NCBI GenBank assembly: GCA_902510995.1
Contig: CABXDL010000006.1
Coordinates: 1-55,940, forward strand
Source of the DNA: an uncultured Candidatus Actinomarina sp.
Lineage (GTDB): Bacteria; Actinomycetota; Acidimicrobiia; Actinomarinales; Actinomarinaceae
Length of the DNA stretch: 55,940 nucleotides
Reading direction: 5' to 3'
Position numbers and translations under genes: made by a program. Every line of letters starts with the position of its first letter. Position 1 is the stretch's first letter. The notes under the pieces were generated by a model. The model searched no databases. It was given only the letters and a program-made list of their open reading frames with translations, and was not told where the DNA came from. Shown here in pieces: positions 36,090 to 43,877 of this stretch.

Positions 36090-36681
36090 CTTGTACTGAT
36101 ATATCTACATTAAGTTCTTTTAGTTCTTCTAACATACTATCTGTAACGCCGCCATCCACCACAATTTCACCTTCATAGTTTGGAAATAATAGTTTAAATT
36201 CCTTAACTCTCTCTACTGGAGAGATAATAGGATTCTGATTTGAAAATCCAGGTTCTACACAAAGTAATAAAATATACTGAATACTAAATTTTTCATTATA
36301 AATAAAACTTTTTAAGATATTTAAATCAGAAGAGCCCAAAACACCGACACCTGTTTCGATATTGCTTTGTTTACTCATTTCAGTTAGAAATTTATTAATT
36401 GAATTTGATTCAACATGAAGTGATGCTTTTGTAATATTGCTTTTATTGTTTAATAGGTTGTTTAAAAGCTCTGGAAAATCATTAGTCATAAAATGCATAT
36501 CAATTAGTAAATCAATATCTTCTAAGAGTTTATATACAATTTCATGTGAGATTCCATATGTTGGACAAAAATCATTATCACCTATGTCTACATGAACATA
36601 GTCGTATTTATCTTTTTTAATTTTAAGATCTTCCAATACAGTTAGTTGATCTGCAGCTAATATGCTTGCTGAAATTTTCAT
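36070..36681 (-). CDS. rpe: Ribulose-phosphate 3-epimerase
   Basis: The product is 203 residues, a TIM barrel: ISASILAADQL at the N-terminus, VHVDIGDNDFCPTYGIS, DMHFMTNDF, LLLCVEPGFSNQNP and DGGVTDSML then VQGGAIFG. It interconverts ribulose 5-phosphate and xylulose 5-phosphate, which is relevant next to ribBA because ribulose 5-phosphate feeds DHBP. Key blocks are recognisable but more divergent than usual (MSVNPGFGGQ is LCVEPGFSNQ). Confidence 0.88.
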   Translation of the reverse strand: MKISASILAADQLTVLEDLKIKKDKYDYVHVDIGDNDFCPTYGISHEIVYKLLEDIDLLIDMHFMTNDFPELLNNLLNNKSNITKASLHVESNSINKFLTEMSKQSNIETGVGVLGSSDLNILKSFIYNEKFSIQYILLLCVEPGFSNQNPIISPVERVKEFKLLFPNYEGEIVVDGGVTDSMLEELKELNVDISVQGGAIFG

Positions 36682-37493
36682 CTAATACCTCTTATGTAGT
36701 CTGCTACAGGCATTCTATTTTTACCCTCAGGAGTTATTTCAATTGGATAAATAAAACCATCTAGAAGTTTAAAATCTAAACCTTTGGTTTCGAAACCATA
36801 TTTATGGATTTTATAAACTTTATTATTATGAACATAATATGCGGGGCCGATTACATCAAATGCTTTAATTTTTTGTAAGGCTACTTCAATAGGGTCATTA
36901 TTTATGCATAAATCTTTTTTTTCAAATTTTTTAGTAAAATTTTCATTAGTATTCTTCTGATTTACTAAAAGATTTGAACTTTTAATTATTTCATCGTAAG
37001 AACTTATAAAATCTTTATAAATAAAGTTATATACATCAGATGCGTAGTGAGTTTCTAATAAGTTTATTTCTTTAGAGAACATTACTGGTCCTGCATCAAC
37101 GTACTTATTAATTTTGAATATTGTATAACCAGTTTTATTTTCACTATTTAAAATTTGTGTTTCAACAGGTGAGGGTCCTTTATATTTTGGCAGTAAACTT
37201 AAATGTAGGTTATAAATATCTTTGTTATTGTTCAAAAAATTATCACTAAAGATACTTTTAAAACTCACACAAAAAGCATTTAACATATCTTCATATATGT
37301 CGTTTTGATTGAAATATTTAAAATTGATATTGTTTTTTATACTGAATAATTCAATATCGTTTTGTTTCAATTTCTTTCCTCTACCTGCTTCTACAGGTGC
37401 TGTTGTAACTACGGTTATATTTTTATTTTTTTTATGTAAAAATTTAAGATAGTTAATACTTCTTTCATCAGAACCAAAAAAATAATTAAACAT
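36678..37493 (-). CDS. fmt: Methionyl-tRNA formyltransferase
   Basis: Start chosen at ATG 37493, 8 bases inside def, because MFNYFFGSDE matches the family start; an upstream frame Met at 37511 adds 6 residues. The 271-residue protein has the formyl-binding domain with LHLSLLPKYKGPSPVETQIL (HxSLLPxYRG type) and a shortened C-terminal OB domain. It formylates initiator Met-tRNA. The typical length is about 310. Confidence 0.9.
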   Translation of the reverse strand: MFNYFFGSDERSINYLKFLHKKNKNITVVTTAPVEAGRGKKLKQNDIELFSIKNNINFKYFNQNDIYEDMLNAFCVSFKSIFSDNFLNNNKDIYNLHLSLLPKYKGPSPVETQILNSENKTGYTIFKINKYVDAGPVMFSKEINLLETHYASDVYNFIYKDFISSYDEIIKSSNLLVNQKNTNENFTKKFEKKDLCINNDPIEVALQKIKAFDVIGPAYYVHNNKVYKIHKYGFETKGLDFKLLDGFIYPIEITPEGKNRMPVADYIRGIR

Positions 37494-37980
37494 CTTTACC
37501 TGGAAATCCATTTAAAGAAATATCTTTCAAAGCTTGTTTACGTGTTTTTCTATCTAGAGATGTAAGCAAAACTTTACCTTTTAAATGATCTAATTCATGC
37601 TGAAGTACCCTGCCAAGGAGGTCATCCCCTTCATAATGTATATTATTGCCTTGTAAGTCAAAACATTCTATTTTTGCATACTCTGGTCTTGAAATCTCCC
37701 AATAATATCCTGGTAATGAAAGACAACCTTCAAGAAAGTTAATTTTGCCTTTCTTCTTAATTGATTTTGGATTAACAGCTATATTTGGACCATCACCAAC
37801 ATCGAATACGAAAACATTTTTATTAATCCCTATTTGAGGAGCTGCTAAACCCACACCGGGAGCAGCGTACATAATTTCCAACATCATGTCTGTAAGGTTT
37901 TTTAACTCGTCATCAAAAGAAGTAACGTTAATAGATTTTATCTTTAATGAAGGATGTCCAAATGTAACAATGTCTAACAT
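37486..37980 (-). CDS. def: Peptide deformylase
   Basis: The product is 164 residues with the three motifs GVGLAAPQIG, EGCLSLPG and QHELDHLKG, giving the Cys, two His and Glu of the metal site. It removes the formyl group added by Fmt, whose gene follows directly. Normal length. Confidence 0.96.
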   Translation of the reverse strand: MLDIVTFGHPSLKIKSINVTSFDDELKNLTDMMLEIMYAAPGVGLAAPQIGINKNVFVFDVGDGPNIAVNPKSIKKKGKINFLEGCLSLPGYYWEISRPEYAKIECFDLQGNNIHYEGDDLLGRVLQHELDHLKGKVLLTSLDRKTRKQALKDISLNGFPGKDV

Positions 37981-37981
37981 T

Positions 37982-39349
37982 TCAAATATTCCTTATTTTT
38001 ATTGGTTCAAACTTACTTACATCAGAAAATAAACTCATTATCTTATTGTAATTAAGATTATTACTTAAAATTAATCTGATTTCATACTCAAATAAATCAT
38101 TACTATTTTTAGGACCTAATATATAATCATTAAAATTTTCATTAATATATTCATCTTTTGTTGCAAAAGAGAAAACTTTAGTATTTATATTTGGGCCATA
38201 ATCAATACGTTCTTGTATCTCTTTACGTGCCAATTTTTTAATATTGTTTATAGATAATAAATCATTAATATTTTGTTCTTTAGTAGATATTATTGTAACT
38301 TCAATGTCATTTTTTTTACAAAATTCTAACTGCTTTAATAAAGATATTAATCTTAATGAGTTAAGTGTTCTGTTGGTTGATATTTTAGGATTAAATAGTA
38401 TAAACATATTATTGTCTTTTTCATCAAAATGATTTGAGAAATTAAAATCAGAAAGAATATTTTTTACTATATCAGAAAATGTAAATGGTTTTGTAAGACT
38501 ACTATCAAATTTAGTTCGAAACATATTGATACATTCTTCTAGATTATTTCCATATAAGTAAGTTATTTTATTATTGATATCTATTTTATTAACATGTTTA
38601 ATAGAGTTAAAAACATCAAGCGCTGGAAATTTGTTATAAAATATAAAATTTCCACCAAAGGTCATATTCTTATAAACTGCTAATTCCACAATGTTCATAG
38701 AATTTAACTTAGGAAGGTTAAATGCTTTGTTATTTGTGTCATAAAAGTGAAAAATAGTTTCATCTTCGACCTCAAAATAGTTGAAATTGTTAGAAAGAAT
38801 AATTATGTTTTTAACTTTCAGTTTATTGGACAATATTTTTTCAATCTCATTTCTACCACCAGTTTTTTGAAAAAAGTCTATTTGTATATTTTCTTCGCTT
38901 AACTTATTATTTAATTTCATGCATTGTTCTAAGGAAGAAACTATAAATATATTTTTATGATTATCTGAAACGTTATCATTCAAAGTTTCTAATTCCATTA
39001 GTTTGTATTTTTTGTCATTAATTTTCTCTTGTGTTATGAAAGTAGTTAAATTGAATATATTATAAAGCAACATGCCAATGTTAAGATAATTTGAAATCGC
39101 AACTATTTTTATATAATCAAATTGTTCTTTAGATAAGTTGCATAACAATTTCTTAACTTCATTAGTTCTTATATTATTTGATAATTTAACGTTAATTTCA
39201 ACAACAACTGCATTATATTTTTTATTTCTAAATATAATTTCTATGATTGAACCTATGTCTATTTTATTTATAAATTTTTTAGGAACCTTATAGGTAAATT
39301 GAACAAAGTTATACGTATTGTTATAGATTAATTCAACATTGATATACAC
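37982..39349 (-). CDS. priA: Degenerate PriA-like primosomal protein
   Basis: A 455-residue protein that sits exactly where PriA lies in actinobacteria, between coaBC and def. The N-terminus (VPKKFINKIDIGSIIEIIFRNKKYNAVVVEI) resembles the PriA DNA 3'-end-binding domain. The rest has no Walker A, no DEAH box and no paired cysteines of the zinc-binding insert. Actinobacterial PriA is known to lack helicase motifs, but usually keeps about 650 residues; this copy is much shorter. It is A/T-rich and divergent. The call is mainly by position and the N-terminal domain. Confidence 0.6.
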   Translation of the reverse strand: MYINVELIYNNTYNFVQFTYKVPKKFINKIDIGSIIEIIFRNKKYNAVVVEINVKLSNNIRTNEVKKLLCNLSKEQFDYIKIVAISNYLNIGMLLYNIFNLTTFITQEKINDKKYKLMELETLNDNVSDNHKNIFIVSSLEQCMKLNNKLSEENIQIDFFQKTGGRNEIEKILSNKLKVKNIIILSNNFNYFEVEDETIFHFYDTNNKAFNLPKLNSMNIVELAVYKNMTFGGNFIFYNKFPALDVFNSIKHVNKIDINNKITYLYGNNLEECINMFRTKFDSSLTKPFTFSDIVKNILSDFNFSNHFDEKDNNMFILFNPKISTNRTLNSLRLISLLKQLEFCKKNDIEVTIISTKEQNINDLLSINNIKKLARKEIQERIDYGPNINTKVFSFATKDEYINENFNDYILGPKNSNDLFEYEIRLILSNNLNYNKIMSLFSDVSKFEPIKIRNI

Positions 39350-39354
39350 AATAT

Positions 39355-40464
39355 TTAGAAAGTATTATTGATAATATGCTTAGCAATTATATATTTATTT
39401 TCATTATCAGATTCATATATTAATTTGTTATGATCAATTATTAAAATTTTATTGTTATCTGATCCAAAATCATTTGTCTGAAGGTTATTTATTACAAGAA
39501 AGTCACTATTTTTATCAGATATCTTTTCGTAATTTAAATCGTTATTTAATTGTGCAGAGAAAGCTATCACTTTAATGTCCTTATGTTTTTCTTTAATTGA
39601 TTTAATAATATCAATGTTGGGTGACAATTTTATATTTATCTCGCCATCCTTTCTGTTCAATTTTCCTTTGTGTTTTTCAGGTATGAAGTCAGATACAGCT
39701 GATGTCATATATATTTTTGTAACATTTTCAATATTATTTAGAATTTCATTATTTAAATCATTAGAAGAGATGTATTTAACGTTATTGGAATGAGGTACGG
39801 GATCAATTTTATCAGAATGAATATATGTTACTTCAAATCCTCTTGATAGGAGTTCAAAAGCTATTGCCCTACCCTGTTTTCCACTTGATGAATTTGTAAT
39901 ACCTCTTACGGAATCAATTTTCTCATAAGTAGGCCCAGCAGTAACAATTACCTTTTCATTATTACCATTTATAATTTCAAGAACTTCAGTAGGTTCTAAA
40001 AGCCTTCCTAACCCCTGATCACCAATATCTAAATTCCCATATCGTGGTCCACAAAAAATATGTTTGCTTGCTAATTTTGTGATATTAGTTTGTGTTTGTT
40101 TATTTAAATACATCTCTTCATGCATCGCTGGTGATATATAGATACTTTTTTTGTACATAAGCATTGTTGATAAAAGTAAATCATCAGAAATACCACTATT
40201 TAATTTTGCAATAAAATTTGCTGTTGCTGGATATATTATAACTTTGTCAGCCCATCGTGATAATTCAATATGTGGAGAACCAGGATAATCTTCCCAGGAA
40301 GATAAAACATTATGGTTAGTTATAAAACTTTTGCTTAAATATTTAAGACCCTCAATAGTTGAAATGATTTTAATATTATAAGAATCTATAAGTAACGAAT
40401 GTAGTTCCTCTGTTTTTGAAGCAGCAATACTACCTGTTACACCAAGCAGTAAATTCTTTTTCAT
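39355..40464 (-). CDS. coaBC: Bifunctional phosphopantothenoylcysteine decarboxylase/synthetase
   Basis: The product is 369 residues. The N-terminal CoaC flavoprotein domain has GVTGSIAASKTEEL, SRWADKVIIYPATANFIAKLNSGISDDLL and SPAMHEEMY. The C-terminal CoaB domain has VTAGPTYEKIDSVRGITNSSSGKQGRAIA. These perform two central steps of coenzyme A synthesis. It is slightly short. It comes directly after rpoZ, as in mycobacteria, although metK is not next to it. Confidence 0.94.
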   Translation of the reverse strand: MKKNLLLGVTGSIAASKTEELHSLLIDSYNIKIISTIEGLKYLSKSFITNHNVLSSWEDYPGSPHIELSRWADKVIIYPATANFIAKLNSGISDDLLLSTMLMYKKSIYISPAMHEEMYLNKQTQTNITKLASKHIFCGPRYGNLDIGDQGLGRLLEPTEVLEIINGNNEKVIVTAGPTYEKIDSVRGITNSSSGKQGRAIAFELLSRGFEVTYIHSDKIDPVPHSNNVKYISSNDLNNEILNNIENVTKIYMTSAVSDFIPEKHKGKLNRKDGEINIKLSPNIDIIKSIKEKHKDIKVIAFSAQLNNDLNYEKISDKNSDFLVINNLQTNDFGSDNNKILIIDHNKLIYESDNENKYIIAKHIINNTF

Positions 40465-40470
40465 TAGGAC

Positions 40471-40698
40471 TTACTCTTTTTCTGAAACCTCAACCTTACC
40501 GGCAGCTATTTCCTCAAAAGATATTGTTAATGGTTTTCTACTTAAACTTTGCACTTGAGGAGGTGTATAAGCACCAATACCTTCACCCAACTGATTAAAA
40601 TATGAGTTAATATCCTTAGCTCTTCTTGCAGAAGCAATAACTAAAGCAAATCTTCCTGGTGTCTTATCTAACAATTCTTCAATAGGTGGTTTTATCAT
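40471..40698 (-). CDS. rpoZ: RNA polymerase omega subunit
   Basis: The product is 75 residues. IKPPIEELLDKTPGRFALVIASARRAKDIN is the conserved omega core that latches the beta-prime subunit. It overlaps gmk by 4 bases in the standard gmk-rpoZ-coaBC order. Confidence 0.93.
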   Translation of the reverse strand: MIKPPIEELLDKTPGRFALVIASARRAKDINSYFNQLGEGIGAYTPPQVQSLSRKPLTISFEEIAAGKVEVSEKE

Positions 40699-41228
40699 GA
40701 TTCCTCTAAGTTACATATTATATCAAGAATATTATTAACAGTAGTATTAATATCAACATTCTTAACTATATAATCGAAATCATTTATTCTACTACGTTGT
40801 TCATTTGCTAAAGCCATTCTTTTATCGATAAATATTTCATCATGACCTCTTTCTTTTAATCTTTTAATTAATTCTTTATTTTCTATGTCAATAAAAATAC
40901 CTACGAAATGCTTATTGTTGTTTAAAAGCTTAGTAGCACCATTAACTTCAACATCTAAAACTATTATTGAGTTTTTATTTTCTAATTGATTTTTACCAGT
41001 TCCGTAATAATCTGTTCCGTATTTTTCGTATTCTATAAAAAATTCTTCAGAAATTAGCTCTTTAAATTGATCAGTAGTTACAAAGAAATAATCTTGACCT
41101 TCAATCTCATTATGACGTTTTTCTCTAGTTGTATGTGAAATAGAGAAGTATAATTCATGTTCTTTTATTAATTCATTAATTATTGTTGACTTGCCAACTC
41201 CTGAGGGACCGCTAAATATAATTATCAT
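40695..41228 (-). CDS. gmk: Guanylate kinase
   Basis: The product is 177 residues with P-loop GPSGVGKST at the start, SHTTREKRHNEIEGQDYFFVT as the GMP-binding segment and VLDVEVNGATKL. It makes GDP from GMP. Slightly short. It overlaps mihF and rpoZ by 4 bases each. Confidence 0.95.
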   Translation of the reverse strand: MIIIFSGPSGVGKSTIINELIKEHELYFSISHTTREKRHNEIEGQDYFFVTTDQFKELISEEFFIEYEKYGTDYYGTGKNQLENKNSIIVLDVEVNGATKLLNNNKHFVGIFIDIENKELIKRLKERGHDEIFIDKRMALANEQRSRINDFDYIVKNVDINTTVNNILDIICNLEES

Positions 41229-41518
41229 TTTTCACTACAGTATTTGGCTATTTTAATAATTAAATCGTCGTTAAGTTCTGATATTTTAAAAGTTTCATTT
41301 AAACCAATTGATTTTAAGTATCTTGCAGTGTTGACTTTTCCAAGCTTTTTATTGTTTGTGAGATATTTATGCAATCTAATTGAATTTAATTTATTATTGT
41401 TAACTGCTTGTGTTAGTGATTCAAATACAGATTCATATTTTATATCAAAATTTTCTAAAAAGTTATTGCGTAAATTTTTAATATTATTTACGTTGATTAA
41501 TATCTCTTTATAATTCAT
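41225..41518 (-). CDS. mihF: Integration host factor, actinobacterial type (mIHF)
   Basis: The product is 97 residues and lies directly before gmk, the fixed place of mIHF. The tail LGKVNTARYLKSIGLNETFKISELND matches the helix-two-turn-helix DNA-binding region (KVGKVRARQIMERLGI-type). It is a nucleoid protein that bends DNA. It overlaps nusB by 11 bases. Confidence 0.85.
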   Translation of the reverse strand: MNYKEILINVNNIKNLRNNFLENFDIKYESVFESLTQAVNNNKLNSIRLHKYLTNNKKLGKVNTARYLKSIGLNETFKISELNDDLIIKIAKYCSEK

Positions 41519-41876
41519 TACTTATCTTATCTAATATACCATTTACAAATTTTGCACCATTTGATGATGAGTGAGTGTCAGTTATCTTTACCCATTCTGA
41601 TATGATCACTTTATTAGGTGTTAAATTCATTATTAATTCTGAAATACCTAATTTTAATGATATTAATTCTACTTTACCTATCCTGTCGTAACTCCAGTTT
41701 TCAGAGTATGTTTCAATAGAGTTATCGATTCTTTCAATATTTTCCTTTGTGTTTAAAATTAACTGATCAGCTCTTAAAGTTTGATTTTCATTTAGTAAAT
41801 TTTTGTCAATTTCTATATCATTTAAATCTTTATTAAAAAATTCTTGAAAACAAAGGTGTCTAAAATCTTTAATCAT
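41508..41876 (-). CDS. nusB: Transcription antitermination factor NusB
   Basis: The product is 122 residues, shorter than usual (about 135-150). FRHLCFQEFFN at the N-terminus and the later block YDRIGKVELISLKLGISELI, NKVIISEWVKI and FVNGILDKIS match NusB. It binds boxA in rRNA leaders with S10; boxA-like sites occur in the rRNA operon of this window. It overlaps efp by 4 bases. Confidence 0.9.
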   Translation of the reverse strand: MIKDFRHLCFQEFFNKDLNDIEIDKNLLNENQTLRADQLILNTKENIERIDNSIETYSENWSYDRIGKVELISLKLGISELIMNLTPNKVIISEWVKITDTHSSSNGAKFVNGILDKISNEL

Positions 41877-42430
41877 ACTCTTGTAATGTATGTTGAAGAT
41901 TTTGTATCTACTCTTATAACTTCGTTTTCTTCTATGAACATAGGCACATTAATTACTAAACCCGTTTCACAAGTTACTGATTTATTTGAAGAAGTAACGG
42001 TATCTCCTTTAACAGCAGGCTCAGCTTTTGTTACCCTTAGATCTACAGCACTTGGCAAAACAACATCAATTGGGTTATTTTGGTACATTTGAATTGTTAA
42101 TTCTTGATTCTCTTTCATAAAAAGGTTTTTATTTTCAATTATTTTTTCGTTTAAAGTGATTTGTTCATAATTTTCATTATTCATAAAAATATATTCTGAA
42201 CCATCTTTATATAAATATTGAAAGGATTGCTTGTCTATAAAAGCCTGCTCTACGTCTTCATCAGCTCTAAATGTCTTATCTACAACTCCTCCGTTACTTA
42301 AATTTTTTAATTTAGTTTTAACAAAGGCTTTTCCTTTACCTGGTTTTACGTGTTGATACTCTAAAATTAAAAAAATTGAGCCTTCGATAATTATTGATTG
42401 TCCCGGTCTTATATCGTTTGTAGAAACCAT
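41873..42430 (-). CDS. efp: Elongation factor P
   Basis: The product is 185 residues with three beta-barrel domains: N-terminal KPGKGKAFVKTKLKNLSNG, central QEL and YQNNPIDVVLPSAVDLRV, and C-terminal TCETGLVINVPMFIEENEVIRVDT. EF-P rescues ribosomes at proline runs. In the loop that normally carries the modified residue (HVKPGKGKA) there is Lys. Its order with nusB is conserved. Confidence 0.96.
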   Translation of the reverse strand: MVSTNDIRPGQSIIIEGSIFLILEYQHVKPGKGKAFVKTKLKNLSNGGVVDKTFRADEDVEQAFIDKQSFQYLYKDGSEYIFMNNENYEQITLNEKIIENKNLFMKENQELTIQMYQNNPIDVVLPSAVDLRVTKAEPAVKGDTVTSSNKSVTCETGLVINVPMFIEENEVIRVDTKSSTYITRV

Positions 42431-43503
42431 TAAGGATTGACACCTTCCTCTTTTGCTTTATTCTTCATATTAATAAAGTCTGAATAGTCATTAGTGAAAG
42501 ACATCTTCCCATTTTTATCTGTTAAAAGATAGTATATAAAATCACTTTCAGGAGCATTAAGTGTAGCTAATAACGATCTTTCCCCAAAACCTGAAATTGG
42601 AGTAGGCGGTAATCCAGTGTATTTATAAGTGTTATAGTTTGAATCAATTTGAAGATCAACAAGAAGTACTTGAGACTTTCTTTTTTGCAAAGCATATAAA
42701 ACTGTTGCATCAATTTGTAACAACATATCATCGTACAGTCTATTTTTAATAACTGATGCAACTAGTGGCCTGTCTTCTTCAAGCTTTGATTCAGCTTCAA
42801 CTAAGCTTGCAATTACAAATAGTTGATTATAAGTATCTATCCAGTAAGGTAGTTCTGTATTTTGAAACAATTTATCAACTACATTTTCAAGTTCAGAAAC
42901 CATAAGCTGCAATACTTCTTCACCGTTAGCTTCTAAATTAATTTCATATGTATTTGGATATATTAAACCCTCCCAATTTTGCAATTGACTATAATCACCG
43001 AGATATATATATTTACTTTCAACTAACCCAGATATTAAAGAATTTTTTAACAATTCAACATCAAAACCTGTTTGTGAAGCTATTGACTCTAACGTTTCGT
43101 TAATCCATAACCCTTCAGGAACAGTAATATTATATGTTTTTAAAGGAGGTCCTTTTAACAATATTTCAGTTAGCTCATCAAATTGAAGATTGTTAGCTAT
43201 TTCGTAATCTCCAGCCCTTAACTTATCAGACATATTCTCATTTCTTAAATATATTTCATAAGCTAAGGAAGAACTTATTACTCCTCTATTATCTAAAATT
43301 GAAGTGATATCTGTAGCAGAAGATCCTTGTGGTATTGATACATAAACAATTTTAACTTCTTGAATATTTTCTGAGCTAGTTACATCGATGATTTTCTTGA
43401 TTGAGTTAGCTGCACTATTCGCAAATATTACTGAAGCTATTACTGATGTAATAGTTATTACAACATAGAAATAGGATCTATTTTTATAATATAAACTATT
43501 CAT
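42430..43503 (-). CDS. mltG: Endolytic murein transglycosylase MltG
   Basis: The product is 357 residues. One N-terminal membrane helix (FYVVITITSVIASVIFANSAA) precedes the YceG-like domain: YNITVPEGLWINETLESIA, the catalytic Glu block VEAESKLEEDRPLVASVIKNRL, YTGLPPTPISGFG and YYLLTDKNGKMSFTNDYSDF. It cuts growing glycan strands at the inner membrane. It overlaps ruvX by 8 bases. Confidence 0.94.
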   Translation of the reverse strand: MNSLYYKNRSYFYVVITITSVIASVIFANSAANSIKKIIDVTSSENIQEVKIVYVSIPQGSSATDITSILDNRGVISSSLAYEIYLRNENMSDKLRAGDYEIANNLQFDELTEILLKGPPLKTYNITVPEGLWINETLESIASQTGFDVELLKNSLISGLVESKYIYLGDYSQLQNWEGLIYPNTYEINLEANGEEVLQLMVSELENVVDKLFQNTELPYWIDTYNQLFVIASLVEAESKLEEDRPLVASVIKNRLYDDMLLQIDATVLYALQKRKSQVLLVDLQIDSNYNTYKYTGLPPTPISGFGERSLLATLNAPESDFIYYLLTDKNGKMSFTNDYSDFINMKNKAKEEGVNP

Positions 43504-43876
43504 TTGAACAGTATGTTTCTAATAACTTAACAGCAGATAGGTCATCATATCTTTTATCAGTTGAGTGATCTATAATTTTTGACGTCAATCTTTCATCAAC
43601 TTTTTTGATAGGCAAATCAAAATTTACTTTTAAATCATTTTCTATAAAATTATCTACTAACTTACTCATTCTTGAAGGTTTTTTACTCAATCCAATCGGA
43701 TACCCGATTATTATTTTACTTATACCCTCTTTTTCTACAGTTTCTTTTATTTCAGAAATTAATTCAGTATTTTTGGTATCAATGATTTTATGTGCATAAG
43801 GGATTGAAATATTATTTTTTTTTATAGCTATACCTACAAACCTTTCTCCAAAATCAATTCCTAATAAATTATTCAA
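43496..43876 (-). CDS. ruvX: RuvX/YqgF-type pre-16S rRNA nuclease
   Basis: The product is 126 residues with an RNase H-like fold: LLGIDFGERFVGIAIKK, IIIGYPIGLSKKPS and VDERLTSKI. It is taken to finish the 16S rRNA 5' end. It sits between alaS and mltG, the usual arrangement. Confidence 0.93.
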   Translation of the reverse strand: MNNLLGIDFGERFVGIAIKKNNISIPYAHKIIDTKNTELISEIKETVEKEGISKIIIGYPIGLSKKPSRMSKLVDNFIENDLKVNFDLPIKKVDERLTSKIIDHSTDKRYDDLSAVKLLETYCSNE

Positions 43877-43877
43877 T

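Noticed and set aside
32918-36681. FMN riboswitch controlling the riboflavin genes
   Set aside because: The rib genes overlap their upstream neighbours and no leader with the conserved RFN elements was seen.
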